DNA from: JALYTY01 sp964546935
GTDB taxonomy: Bacteria; Vulcanimicrobiota; Vulcanimicrobiia; Vulcanimicrobiales; Vulcanimicrobiaceae
DNA length: 64,000 nucleotides
Reading direction: 5' to 3'
Assembly: GCA_964546935.1 (NCBI GenBank)
Contig: CAZJLJ010000008.1
Location: forward strand, 1-64,000
Below the pieces are notes generated by a model, which made no database searches, was not told where the DNA came from, and saw only the letters and a list, made by a program, of their open reading frames with translations. The position numbers and the translations under genes are program-made. Each line of letters starts with the position of its first letter. Position 1 is the first letter of the stretch. This document shows positions 50,450-59,008 of the stretch, one piece after another.

Positions 50450-51064
50450 TCATCCGTGCGTGAAGACGCGGCGGAATGTCAAATTGATCCGCGACGTTTG
50501 CACTGTCGGCTGCTTCGGGATGGAATGTTGCCAACACTGCTGCGTTGCGCCCTGCATGATCAGCAAACTGCCCGGTTCGAGCGCAACTTCAATGCGCTCG
50601 CCGCTTGCCCGGTGACGGAGCAAAAAGGGTCGCGCCGTCCCCAATGAGATCGACGCGATAATCGGGTTCGTTCCTAGTTCCGGTTCGTCGTCGGCATGCC
50701 AGCCGTTCGAGTCAGTTCCGGTACGATACAAATTCGCAAGCACGCTATTGAACTCTGTATCGGCCGCAGCTTGCACGCGCTTTCGTAAATTTTGGAGTTC
50801 CACCGTCCATGGGATGGGGTCGTGCGCCAAGCCTGAGTAGCGGTAACTCGCGCCCGGATCGCCGTACCATGCTTCAAGACGCGGCGCGGCCACGATTCTG
50901 CCGAAGATGCGCAGCTGCGGCTGCTGCCAAGCGAGCGACTGCAAAAGCACATCGAAGAGTGCTGCCGCTTCGTCGTCTGAAAGAAAACGCGCGACGTAGA
51001 GTGCTTCTCCGTCGCGCGGTAAGAGGTTCCGGCTAGTGGGCGGTTGCAGGCTTCGGCGGCCCAT
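50450..51064 (-). CDS. alkB: AlkB-family Fe(II)/2-oxoglutarate dioxygenase
   Basis: 204 residues. The Fe(II) ligands are His123 and Asp125 (GWHADDEPELG) and His180 (CWQHSIPK); Arg192 (SRINLTFRRV) binds 2-oxoglutarate. IASISLGTARPFLLRH and the nucleotide-recognition lid upstream are also normal. It resembles the shorter AlkB type (like human ALKBH2/3 and many proteobacterial copies) and would reverse N-alkyl damage in DNA or RNA. It overlaps minE by 32 bp; a later start is possible but would remove part of the N-terminal lid. Its presence inside a cell-shape operon is odd and may be simple co-location. Confidence 0.88.
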   Translation of the reverse strand: MGRRSLQPPTSRNLLPRDGEALYVARFLSDDEAAALFDVLLQSLAWQQPQLRIFGRIVAAPRLEAWYGDPGASYRYSGLAHDPIPWTVELQNLRKRVQAAADTEFNSVLANLYRTGTDSNGWHADDEPELGTNPIIASISLGTARPFLLRHRASGERIEVALEPGSLLIMQGATQQCWQHSIPKQPTVQTSRINLTFRRVFTHG

Positions 51065-51479
51065 TTTTCTTGCGCCGCTTGCGTGCGCGCACCGGCGGTG
51101 GTCCGAGGAGTTGCGCCGTCTTTTCAGCTTCGCCGTGCTCCGTCATTTCTGCGACGGCTTCTGCTGCTACCGGTTCCGGCTTGACGTCAGGCTCATCGCC
51201 TTTCCCGTTGCCGCTGCCGCCGGTCGGCCGGTTTACGGCGCGAATCGGAATGTTCGCGAGCATCGCGAGCGCCTTGTCCTCGCGTTCGAAGTTTACTTCG
51301 ACTTTTTCTTTGTCGACTTCGACGTAACGCGAGATGACGTCGACCAGATCGCGCTTCATCTGATCGATTATCTCGGGAGCGAGAGCAAGATGATCCGTCA
51401 TCAAGACCAAACGCAAACGTTCTTTCGCCGTTGCGCCGGAGCTGGATTGACCGAAAATTTTCTTGACCCATTCGATCAT
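51033..51479 (-). CDS. minE: Cell division topological factor MinE
   Basis: 148 residues. The MinE core is residues 1-90: an amphipathic start (MIEWVKKIFGQ), KERLRLVLMTDHLALAPEIIDQMKRDLVDVISRYVEVDKEKVEVNFER, i.e. the anti-MinCD helix and topological-specificity domain. It is then extended by about 60 residues (acidic, then RARKRRKKNGPP), beyond the usual 80-100. MinE stimulates the MinD ATPase and drives pole-to-pole oscillation. It overlaps minD copy 1 by 4 bp and alkB by 32 bp. Confidence 0.92.
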   Translation of the reverse strand: MIEWVKKIFGQSSSGATAKERLRLVLMTDHLALAPEIIDQMKRDLVDVISRYVEVDKEKVEVNFEREDKALAMLANIPIRAVNRPTGGSGNGKGDEPDVKPEPVAAEAVAEMTEHGEAEKTAQLLGPPPVRARKRRKKNGPPKPATAH

Positions 51480-52321
51480 GAGCGGCGTCCCCCAAAGAAT
51501 GCGCCGAGTTTGCTGAAGAACGACTCCTTCACCTCGACGGTCGGCGCCGCAACGTCTTCGCCCGCAACACGTGCAGCAATCGCGTGATAGGCCGCACCGG
51601 TCGCGTGCTCCTGATGTAACGCGAGCGGTTCGCCTTTGTTCGTCGTAACGATGATGTCGGGTTCCTCTGCGATCACGCCGAGCAAGGGAAGACGCAAAAT
51701 TGCGTTGACGTCTTCAACCGAGAGCATCTTGCCCTTCTTCACCAATTGCGGCCGCAAACGATTGATGATGAGCTGCGGCTTGAACTTATTCCCAAGCAGT
51801 CCGATCACCCGGTCGACGTCCCGGACGGCGGAGACTTCCGGCGTGCATACGACGATCGCTTCGTCTGCGCCGGCTACGGCGTTCTTGAAACCCATTTCAA
51901 TGCCGGCGGGGCAGTCGATCAAGACGTAGTCGAAACGCTCTCGCAAGCGCTGCACTAATGCGCGCATCTTTTCCGTATCGACTTCGTCTTTCTCTCGGGT
52001 TTGCGCCGCAGCAAGCAACATCAACTTGCCGGTGTGTTTGTCGGCCACCAGCGCATCGTCCAGCGACACTTTCTCTTCAAGCACGTCCAGCACGTGATAC
52101 TTCACGCGGCTTTCGAGGCCTAACACGATATCAAGATTGCGCAGTCCGACGTCGGCGTCGACCAGTGCAACACTTGCTCCGCGTTGCGCAAGTGCGGTTC
52201 CGAGATTTGCCGTTGTCGTCGTTTTTCCGACGCCGCCTTTTCCCGACGTAACTACGATTGCGCGTCCAAGCTTCACAGGTGCAGCGGCTGGAGCGTCGTC
52301 TTGAATCGGTTGGTGCATCAT
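51476..52321 (-). CDS. minD: Septum site-determining ATPase MinD, copy 1
   Basis: 281 residues. Deviant Walker A KGGVGKTT (about 28-35), VDADVGLRNLDIVLGLE, LIDCPAGIEMGF (the Asp/Cys Walker B-like region), and a C-terminal amphipathic membrane-targeting helix KESFFSKLGAFFGGRR. The first 20 residues (Ala/Pro-rich) are an addition. Everything needed for ATP-driven membrane binding is present. This copy starts one base after the stop of the second minD (TAATG) and lies next to minE, so it may be the MinE-responsive one; that is inference. Confidence 0.9.
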   Translation of the reverse strand: MMHQPIQDDAPAAAPVKLGRAIVVTSGKGGVGKTTTTANLGTALAQRGASVALVDADVGLRNLDIVLGLESRVKYHVLDVLEEKVSLDDALVADKHTGKLMLLAAAQTREKDEVDTEKMRALVQRLRERFDYVLIDCPAGIEMGFKNAVAGADEAIVVCTPEVSAVRDVDRVIGLLGNKFKPQLIINRLRPQLVKKGKMLSVEDVNAILRLPLLGVIAEEPDIIVTTNKGEPLALHQEHATGAAYHAIAARVAGEDVAAPTVEVKESFFSKLGAFFGGRRS

Positions 52322-53112
52322 TACCCCGCTTTCAGAGCGCCGAAGAGGCGCCCGAAGAAGCCTTGCGAATCGAACGTGGTAAACGGCACGAGTTCGCCGT
52401 CCAAACGCCGCGCGATCTTCTCGTAAATCACGCGCAGCTTTGCGGTTTCATCGAGAACGATCGGCTCGCCACGATTTGTGGTATCGATCACTTCCTCGTC
52501 GTCCGGAACGATGCCGAGGAGCTCTATCGAAAGAATCTCGCAGACATCTTCCACCGAAAGCATGTCGCCGGAACGAACCATGTCGGGCCGCAGACGATTT
52601 ACGATCAAACGGATCGGAAGATTTTTATCGTTCAGCTTGCCTACCACGCGGTCGGCGTCGCGAATCGCGCTCACTTCCGGCGTCGTTACGACGATTGCTT
52701 CTTTGGCGCCGGCAATCGCATTGCGGAATCCGCGTTCAATGCCGGCCGGACAATCGATCAGCACGAAATCCGCAACCTCGGCCGCCTGATCCACGATCGA
52801 GGCAAACTGTGCTTCGGTAATTGCATCCTTATCGCGTGTTTGTGCCGCCGGAAGAATCGAGAGCGATTCGAAACGCTTGTCTTTGATCAGCGCCTGGCGC
52901 AGTTGGCAACGGCCTTCGGCAACCTCGACCACGTCGAAAACAATGCGCTTCTCTAAACCCAAAACAAGATCGAGATTGCGCAAGCCGATATCCGCGTCCA
53001 TGAGAATGACACGTTTGCCGCGCTTCGCAAGAGCTGCGCCTAAATTCGCGGTGGTTGTGGTTTTTCCAACACCGCCCTTGCCTGAAGTAAGAACGATTTT
53101 ACGAGCGCTCAT
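52321..53112 (-). CDS. minD: Septum site-determining ATPase MinD, copy 2
   Basis: 263 residues. It keeps deviant Walker A KGGVGKTT (residues 11-18), MDADIGLRNLDLVLGLE, LIDCPAGIERGF and a C-terminal amphipathic helix (QGFFGRLFGALKAG). It is directly downstream of minC (3 bp) and upstream of copy 1. The two copies share their motifs but differ clearly elsewhere (roughly half the residues by eye), so they are old paralogues. Both look active, so a heterodimer or a split of duties (MinC partner versus MinE partner) is possible. Confidence 0.9.
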   Translation of the reverse strand: MSARKIVLTSGKGGVGKTTTTANLGAALAKRGKRVILMDADIGLRNLDLVLGLEKRIVFDVVEVAEGRCQLRQALIKDKRFESLSILPAAQTRDKDAITEAQFASIVDQAAEVADFVLIDCPAGIERGFRNAIAGAKEAIVVTTPEVSAIRDADRVVGKLNDKNLPIRLIVNRLRPDMVRSGDMLSVEDVCEILSIELLGIVPDDEEVIDTTNRGEPIVLDETAKLRVIYEKIARRLDGELVPFTTFDSQGFFGRLFGALKAG

Positions 53113-53115
53113 AGT

Positions 53116-53961
53116 TTATGCGAGCACCTCCCCAGCTTTGGCAAACGGAGCGATAACGATACGATTGTCGCGCACGAATGCTACCTCGGGTTCCGCCGCA
53201 GCTTTGCGCTGGCCTTCATTTGCGGCGATCGATGTTGCAATTCGTAATTGCGTTGCATCGAGATGCAGTGCATAAACGCGAGCGTTGACGTCGCCTTGCG
53301 CGCCTGCATGCGCGACCCCGAGCAAGCGCCCGAAAACGACGACGTCGCCGGTTGCGACAAGTTCAGTTCCGGGATTGACGTCGCCGACGACGACGATATT
53401 GCCGTCGTGATGCAGGGCTTGTCCGCCACGCAACGTGCCGACGTGATACAGCGTTCCCGGTGCGGTCGTCACGAGTTGCAACGGTTGGGGTGGCGCCGCA
53501 TTGGGCTTCGCGGGCGCGGCAGCCCGGCGAACGCTTGATTCACCGCGCTTGCGGCGTTCCGCGATATCGGAGCGCGCGCCGGCAAAATCCGCGACGAGCG
53601 AGCGCGCAGCGTCGGACAATTTCATTTCACGCTTAGGGCGAAGGGCGCGACGGCGTGCCAGCTCCTCGCCGCCGCCGTTCTGAACGACAAACTCCAGACC
53701 GGCCTCGACGGCGATGGATGCTACGTCTGCGGACCCGCTTAGCGCACTGAGCTCGATCCCGCCTGCGGCCAGTTTCTCGCGGAGCGCGGTGATCTGATCC
53801 GCCGAAGGGACCGAGATGCCGAACGCAGCTGTCGCGCGCGTGCCGCGATAAAACTCGGGTCGCTCGGCAATACGAGCTTCCAACTCAACTAAAGCTGCGT
53901 CGAAATCCCGCCCGGCTAACATTACCTCGAGGCCCGAACCCCGACCGCGCAAGAGCGTCAT
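53116..53961 (-). CDS. minC: Septum site-determining protein MinC
   Basis: 281 residues. N-terminal MinC domain (about 1-110, RDFDAALVELEARIAE) contacts FtsZ; an Ala/Pro linker with several basic residues; then the C-terminal right-handed beta-helix (165-275, GTLRGGQALHHDGNIVVVGD, VNPGTELVATGDVVVFGRL, VAHAGAQGD) that dimerises and binds MinD. It inhibits FtsZ polymerisation away from midcell. First gene of minC-minD-minD-minE-alkB-rodA on the minus strand; 214 bp to the divergent M48 gene. Confidence 0.92.
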   Translation of the reverse strand: MTLLRGRGSGLEVMLAGRDFDAALVELEARIAERPEFYRGTRATAAFGISVPSADQITALREKLAAGGIELSALSGSADVASIAVEAGLEFVVQNGGGEELARRRALRPKREMKLSDAARSLVADFAGARSDIAERRKRGESSVRRAAAPAKPNAAPPQPLQLVTTAPGTLYHVGTLRGGQALHHDGNIVVVGDVNPGTELVATGDVVVFGRLLGVAHAGAQGDVNARVYALHLDATQLRIATSIAANEGQRKAAAEPEVAFVRDNRIVIAPFAKAGEVLA

Positions 53962-54002
53962 TGCGCCCAGGCTTCACAGGCAGCCGGGCTTCTCCCCTTC
54001 GT

Positions 54003-54041
54003 AAATCCACAAAGACTCGCAAGTTCTTGCGCTTATCCACA
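54003..54041. promoter_or_regulatory. DnaA-box pair around a small palindrome upstream of minC
   Basis: TTATCCACA at 54033-54041 is a perfect consensus DnaA box; AAATCCACA at 54003-54011 matches 7 of 9 bases in the same orientation. Between them CGCAAG-TT-CTTGCG (54018-54031) is a 6-bp inverted repeat. The group lies in the 214-bp minC/M48 intergenic region. One perfect 9-mer in 64 kb is near chance expectation, so the regulatory meaning is only suggestive. Confidence 0.3.
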
Positions 54042-54175
54042 AGACATCCACCGCGTAACAAGCCGCCCGGGCGATGCGTTCTTAATCTTGGGTTCTCAAG
54101 CGTCTCTCACGATACGCTCAGGGTTGTTTACGGTAATATAAGAGAACCACTCGTGCAGCAAGGTTGGGTAGGCCT

Positions 54176-56197
54176 ATGTTTCGTCGTTTTGTTCCCATCG
54201 CCGCGATCGTGTCGCTGCTTTGTGCAAGCGTCCCGGTGCCGTCGCACGCACTCTCGACGCAGGCCGAAATTCAACTAGGACGCCAAAACGACGAACAGAT
54301 CGTCTCCGGAAGCGTCATCGAGACGGATCCGCTTCTAAACTCTTACGTGCAATCGATTACGGATAAACTTTGGAAGCAAGTGGCGCGTAAAGACGTGCCA
54401 TACAACGTCAAGATCATCAAGGACAACCAGGTCAACGCCTTTGCGACGCTCGGCGGCTACGTGTATGTCTATGAAGGTCTGATCGATTTCGCGCAATCGG
54501 ACGATGAGATCGCGGGAGCCCTCGCTCACGAAACCGGCCACATCGAGCGCCGCCACACCGTCACGATGCAGTCGAAGGCGCAAGCGATGAACATCCTTTT
54601 CGGTATCGCCTCGATCATGTCGCCCTTGATTTATAACTTCGGCAACTTGATCGAAGCGGGCGCGATGGCGAAGATGCAACGCGCGGATGAACTTCAAGCC
54701 GACCGCACCGGTCTTCAACTCATGTCGCGCGCCGGTTACGATCCGGAAGCGATGGAGACAATGACGGGGCATCTCGGCGTGCTTGAATCCGAGCACAGCG
54801 ACTTGCTTACAAAGTATCTTCAGGACCATCCCAATCCGAAAGCTCGCGTTTCGCATCTCGCCGGTTATCCGGAACTCGACCCGAAAGTTGTAACCGAACA
54901 GCAACGGACCGTTCAAGCAGCAAGCGATGCGGAGCGCGCCCGTTACAGCTTCGCCGCATACAAACTGCAGAACATTCTGAAGGAAGATCCCGACAACGCC
55001 GAAGCGCTGCTCGAATTAGGCCAGGCCCAGATGGCGCTGGGGTTACCCAGCAAGAGCCAGCAGACGCTCGCGGAAGCCGCGCAAAAAGGCTCGGCGGAGA
55101 CGCGCGCGGTTGCCAACCAGCGAATTGCATCATTGCATCAAATGCAAGCGCAGCGCATTAGCTTGGTCAAGCCGAATCTGAACAAGCTCCGTGAACTGCT
55201 TGCCGACGCTCAATCGACGCAAACGGCGGCTTCGCAGCAAATCGTCGAGCGGCACGACGAGGCACGCGACCAAATCAAGCAGATCAACGCGCGCCTCGAT
55301 GCTCTGCAATACGAAGTTCCGAACTTCTACAACGTCAACGTGCAACGCGGTTCGCGACTCGAATCGGTCTTCAAGAATTTGAATTCGATGGCGCGTTCGA
55401 TCAACAGCACGATGGGTGACGCCGGCGATACGATCGGTGGCGTGGGCTCGCTCGAAAAGAACAAAGAATCCGGACTTCTTCGCGAGAGCCGCGACATTCT
55501 CAACGAGATGCAAGCGCCGTTGAGCCTCCCGACGATTCCGGCCGATTCGCTTGCCATACTGCCGTCGTATCCAAGTCTCTTCGCGCAGCTTCGCGCGGCG
55601 GACAGCGATATGGTGCGCAGCGTCGACGGTTCTCGCGCGGCGCTCACGACGCTCGACCAGTCGCTGGGCGATTTGGACGCGTTCTTCAAGCAGCTCAATC
55701 GCGCGCCGTTGAACTTCCAGCATAACGATATTACGGAAGAGTCGTATAACGAACTGCTGCCGGTCATGCAGAAAGCAACCACCGGGTTCAATGAGGCCGC
55801 TAACGAAGCGTCGCAAGCGTCGCAGCTTTACAACATGGCACGCTCGCGCCAGCTTTCGTCACGAATCACTATGCTCGGTCTCGGCACCTCCCCGCAGCGC
55901 TACGCAACGTTGCAGTACGCATTGAATCAGAAATTCGGGATGCAAGGCATCGATTACACGCAAATGTTGCGCGACAATCTGACGCCCGGCGACGTAACTA
56001 TTGCGACGATCCTAGCTGCGGATATCAAGAGCACACCCAACCAGATCGTTGATGAAATGGTAAAAACCAAGAAGTCGGCCGTCGATGTTGCCAACGATCA
56101 CGGGATGCACGCGTGGCCGCTCGAGATCTTCACCGGCCTTGTATACCTGGACTACACGGACGACCCGCAAAAGGAACTAGCGCCCAGCGCAACCTAA
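54176..56197 (+). CDS. Periplasmic M48-family metalloprotease (BepA-like) with long C-terminus
   Basis: 673 residues. Signal peptide 1-26 (IAAIVSLLCASVPVPSHA). The M48 domain follows with HETGH (His118, Glu119, His122) and the third ligand Glu172 in DELQADRTG. The layout up to about 290 matches BepA/YfgC and related proteins that check outer-membrane proteins, followed by a TPR-like helical pair (AYKLQNILKEDPDNAEALLELGQAQMALG). The last 400 residues are mostly helical with long coiled stretches (IVERHDEARDQIKQINARLDALQ) and no domain I recognise. ATG 54176 is chosen for the signal; the TTG 54164 start adds four residues. It is divergent from minC. Confidence 0.85.
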   Translation: MFRRFVPIAAIVSLLCASVPVPSHALSTQAEIQLGRQNDEQIVSGSVIETDPLLNSYVQSITDKLWKQVARKDVPYNVKIIKDNQVNAFATLGGYVYVYEGLIDFAQSDDEIAGALAHETGHIERRHTVTMQSKAQAMNILFGIASIMSPLIYNFGNLIEAGAMAKMQRADELQADRTGLQLMSRAGYDPEAMETMTGHLGVLESEHSDLLTKYLQDHPNPKARVSHLAGYPELDPKVVTEQQRTVQAASDAERARYSFAAYKLQNILKEDPDNAEALLELGQAQMALGLPSKSQQTLAEAAQKGSAETRAVANQRIASLHQMQAQRISLVKPNLNKLRELLADAQSTQTAASQQIVERHDEARDQIKQINARLDALQYEVPNFYNVNVQRGSRLESVFKNLNSMARSINSTMGDAGDTIGGVGSLEKNKESGLLRESRDILNEMQAPLSLPTIPADSLAILPSYPSLFAQLRAADSDMVRSVDGSRAALTTLDQSLGDLDAFFKQLNRAPLNFQHNDITEESYNELLPVMQKATTGFNEAANEASQASQLYNMARSRQLSSRITMLGLGTSPQRYATLQYALNQKFGMQGIDYTQMLRDNLTPGDVTIATILAADIKSTPNQIVDEMVKTKKSAVDVANDHGMHAWPLEIFTGLVYLDYTDDPQKELAPSAT

Positions 56198-56213
56198 TCG
56201 GCTCTGCCGGGTA

Positions 56214-56252
56214 CTTCTAAATAGCTCGATTTTTTACGGGGTAATTTAGAAG
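56214..56252 (+). promoter_or_regulatory. 9-bp inverted repeat just upstream of the DUF697 gene start
   Basis: CTTCTAAAT (56214-56222) and ATTTAGAAG (56244-56252) are perfect inverted repeats with a 21-bp spacer that includes a T6 run. The right arm ends 2 bp before the ATG at 56255 and contains the only purine-rich candidate ribosome-binding site (AGAAG). It could be an operator for a dimeric repressor or an RNA stem hiding the start. Confidence 0.45.
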
Positions 56253-56254
56253 CC

Positions 56255-57244
56255 ATGTCCACGGCGATCGGAGCACGCGATCTTTTCCGTCTGGTGCGAA
56301 ACGGCATCGACGTCAACGCGGTGCACGCGCACGTTCGAAAGCCGTTTCGCTTCCTTCTGTGCGGCGATCCGGCACTGATCGCCGAATTTCGAGCCCTTCT
56401 TCTATCCGGCCACGACCAGGACGGCATTCCGCTTGATGCGGCCGCGTGTCTAGAGACGATCCCGGCGCAGGGCCCGATGCTTACCGAGCCGTCCGAGGTC
56501 CGCGTCGTTATCTTTTTGGGCCGCCGCGGCGATGCGGCGGGCGCGGATTTCAGTGCGCTTCGAACGTTAAAGGTCCCGATTATCGCGCTAACGGTCGATC
56601 CCGATGCAGCCGCGTCGGGACCGCCGAACCTCCCAGCGCCGGGAACGCATGCGGAGTACGTCGTTCCGGCAATCACCAAAGAAGCGCTGCGCGGTCGCGT
56701 TTTTCCTCACATCGTCGAAGCGTCGAAGGGCGTTGAAATAGCGGTCGGACGCCGGCTGCCGGCATTACGCGAATCGGTTGGAGCGAAGCTGACGCGCGAC
56801 GCGGCCAACAACTCGCTAAAGGTCGCGCTCGCGAGCGCCGTCGTGGATCACATTCCGGTGGTGGGGATCGTGCTGGGCGCATTTGCCTCCGCGGGCGATA
56901 TGGTCGCAATTACCGGCATTCAGATGATGCTGCTCTTGCAGATCCAAGCCGCGTACGGCAGGGATCCCGACGTCCAACGGATGTGGCAACTGCTCCCTGT
57001 CATCGGTGGCGGGTTCGGATGGCGGACGCTCGCGCGCGAACTCGTCGGCTTTGTACCGGTCGCCGGAATCGCAATCAAAGGCGCGATAGCGTACGCGGGC
57101 ACGATGGTCGTAGGCGAAGGGGTGACGTTCTTCCTTGAGCACGGGCGCCACATGAGCAAAAGTCAAGCAACGCAGCTATACGACCGCACGAAAGACGACG
57201 CCATGCGGTTCGCGCGCGAATTGATCACGAAGTTCAGGCAGTAG
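56255..57244 (+). CDS. DUF697/YcjF-type membrane-associated protein
   Basis: 329 residues. The C-terminal half (about 170-329) has a DUF697 layout: hydrophobic hairpins VASAVVDHIPVVGIVLGAFASAGDMVAITGIQMMLLLQ and LVGFVPVAGIAIKGAIAYAGTMVVG with QIQAAYGRD between. The N-terminal half looks like a remnant of a small GTPase-like Rossmann fold (FRFLLCGDPALIAEFRALL, VRVVIFLGRRGDAAG, VPIIALTVDP) but has no P-loop GxxxxGK[S/T], so it should not bind GTP. DUF697 proteins are inner-membrane and poorly understood. Convergent with the RDD gene, 3 bp apart. Confidence 0.7.
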   Translation: MSTAIGARDLFRLVRNGIDVNAVHAHVRKPFRFLLCGDPALIAEFRALLLSGHDQDGIPLDAAACLETIPAQGPMLTEPSEVRVVIFLGRRGDAAGADFSALRTLKVPIIALTVDPDAAASGPPNLPAPGTHAEYVVPAITKEALRGRVFPHIVEASKGVEIAVGRRLPALRESVGAKLTRDAANNSLKVALASAVVDHIPVVGIVLGAFASAGDMVAITGIQMMLLLQIQAAYGRDPDVQRMWQLLPVIGGGFGWRTLARELVGFVPVAGIAIKGAIAYAGTMVVGEGVTFFLEHGRHMSKSQATQLYDRTKDDAMRFARELITKFRQ

Positions 57245-57247
57245 GAA

Positions 57248-57988
57248 TTACAGCCGTTCGAGCAACGCTTCGTCTTCCAACCGTTGCAGATCGGCGGGAA
57301 GACGCGGACGCACGCGTTCCGCAATTTGCGCCGCCAACGCGCTGCGCCGTTCGGGTTCTAAATCATCGCGCCGTTCGAGAAAACGTTTGATGAGCGCGCG
57401 TTCTTCACCGCTGACGAATGCGGTCGAGGCATATTTCGGCTCCTCGGCGATCGCACGCAGAAGTTCGTCGGGACGCAGCATGCGCGCGTCACGGACGACG
57501 ATCGTTCCGGCCGCAATGTCGCCGATGCGCTTATTCTCCGGTGAGAGGAGCGCTACAAACGCAGAAACGGCATAGAATCCAATGCTCATCTCGCCGACGC
57601 GAACGAGATTGCGGATCAGCGACGCGGAGAAATCGACCGGATAACCGCCGTCGCGCACCACACGCAACCCGAGCACGCGTTTCCCGGGCGTTTGCCCGTT
57701 CCATAACGCTTCGAAAGCGATAAAGTAGCCGAAGAACACGGCGAAAAGGATCGCAATCACCATCGCGAGCCCAACGTTGTACCAGAAGCGCTCTCCTCGG
57801 CCTACCATTTTGGGGTGTGTCGCCGGCGTGTGCCCGGCGATCAGCGTAATGCCCCAAAAGACCAGCAGCACGATCGCAATCTGGATTAGCAGATCGACGG
57901 CGACCGCTAAGAAACGGCTGCCGATGCCGGCTAGCTCGTACGAGAATGCGACACTTTCGGGGGTGCGTACGTCGAGGGTTCGATCCAT
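57248..57988 (-). CDS. RDD-family membrane protein
   Basis: 246 residues. The RDD domain has YELAGIGSRFLAVAVDLLIQ (Arg and the first Asp), WNGQTPGKRVLGLRVVRDGG and three to four membrane helices. After about residue 160 there is a cytosolic helical tail with many Arg/Glu. RDD proteins have been linked to Na+/H+ or osmoprotectant transport, but the function in most bacteria is unknown. Here it is divergent from the SpoIIM-family gene (12 bp between starts) and beside the MoxR/DUF58 set, an association seen in actinobacteria and other phyla. Confidence 0.85.
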   Translation of the reverse strand: MDRTLDVRTPESVAFSYELAGIGSRFLAVAVDLLIQIAIVLLVFWGITLIAGHTPATHPKMVGRGERFWYNVGLAMVIAILFAVFFGYFIAFEALWNGQTPGKRVLGLRVVRDGGYPVDFSASLIRNLVRVGEMSIGFYAVSAFVALLSPENKRIGDIAAGTIVVRDARMLRPDELLRAIAEEPKYASTAFVSGEERALIKRFLERRDDLEPERRSALAAQIAERVRPRLPADLQRLEDEALLERL

Positions 57989-58000
57989 CCGCGAGAGTAG

Positions 58001-59008
58001 TTGGGACGTGTGACGCAGGCCACCTTCGTAGCTACGCGCAGCGGTTCGTGGGAATCGCTTGAAGATTTATTGCGGCGCAGCCGGCGCGGTCTCATGCGCC
58101 TTTCGCCCGATGAAGTCGAATCGATGGGGCGGCTCTATCGTGCGGTAACGAGCGACTTAGCTTACGCGCGCGGCCGCACTTACGATGCGCGGCTGCTCGC
58201 CTATCTTAACCGATTGACCGCGCGTGCCCATGCTCGTGTCTACGGCGGCGACACGGTCACCGGACGCGAGCGGATTTTACGTTTCTACACGCAAACTTTT
58301 CCGCAAGAGTTTCGCCGCTCTTTCGCCATCATCGCGCTGTGCACTCTGTTGACGGTCGCGTGCGCTGTCGTAGGGTATGTGGTCATCCGCGTCCATCCTG
58401 CCGACGCTTACGCGCTCTTGCCGTCGCAGATCGTTCCCGCCGAAGTGCGCAGGAGTTTACACGACTCCAATTTTGCATTCGATCCGATACAATCGCCCGT
58501 TGCGTCTACCGCTATTATCACCAACAACGTGAAAGTCTCGATTCTCGCGTTTGCTGGTTGCGTAACGCTGGGATTGGGCACGTTGTGGATTCTTGTGACG
58601 AACGGCGTAATGCTCGGTGGCGTTGGGGCGCTCTTTACGAACGCGGGATTCGGCGCCGATTATTGGGCGACTATCGCGCCGCACGGTATCATCGAGCTTA
58701 CCGCCATCCAAATCGCTGCCGCCGCGGGTCTTCTTATTGCCGCGGGCATCATTGCTCCCGGTCGTTTACGACGAGGCGATGCGATCAAGACGAACGCGCA
58801 GCGTGCCGGCGTATTAATTGCGGGTGTCGCATCGATGTTGGTGATAGCGGGAACGATCGAAGGCTTCTTTTCGCCGCTGCGTTTGCCGATCGGCGCCCGC
58901 ATAGCGTTCGGCGCCGTTACGGCGGTCTTGCTTATTACCTACTTCGCTCTTGCGGGACGTAAGCCGGAGGAGGTTCGTACTGGCGCTACAGACGCCCGCG
59001 TTGTTTGA
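58001..59008 (+). CDS. SpoIIM-family membrane protein
   Basis: 335 residues. N-terminal about 95 residues are cytosolic and helical (SWESLEDLLRRSRRGLMRLSPDEVESMGRLYRAVTSDLAYAR), followed by 5-6 membrane helices with the SpoIIM (PF01944) core from ITNNVKVSILAFAGCVTLGLGTLW to APHGIIELTAIQIAAAAGLLIAAG, including the conserved His-Gly-Ile-Ile-Glu. In endospore formers SpoIIM acts with SpoIID/P in engulfment, but non-spore-formers carry this form beside RDD, DUF58 and MoxR genes, and no other sporulation gene is visible here. Start TTG 58001 or GTG 58010. Convergent overlap of 23 bp with DUF58. Confidence 0.87.
   Translation: MGRVTQATFVATRSGSWESLEDLLRRSRRGLMRLSPDEVESMGRLYRAVTSDLAYARGRTYDARLLAYLNRLTARAHARVYGGDTVTGRERILRFYTQTFPQEFRRSFAIIALCTLLTVACAVVGYVVIRVHPADAYALLPSQIVPAEVRRSLHDSNFAFDPIQSPVASTAIITNNVKVSILAFAGCVTLGLGTLWILVTNGVMLGGVGALFTNAGFGADYWATIAPHGIIELTAIQIAAAAGLLIAAGIIAPGRLRRGDAIKTNAQRAGVLIAGVASMLVIAGTIEGFFSPLRLPIGARIAFGAVTAVLLITYFALAGRKPEEVRTGATDARVV

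Noticed and set aside
54003..54041. Origin of replication
   Set aside because: Only one perfect DnaA box, no AT-rich unwinding region, and no dnaA, dnaN, gidA or rpmH nearby.
58001..59008. Evidence that the organism forms endospores
   Set aside because: A lone SpoIIM-family gene in the MoxR/DUF58 context is common in non-spore-formers.
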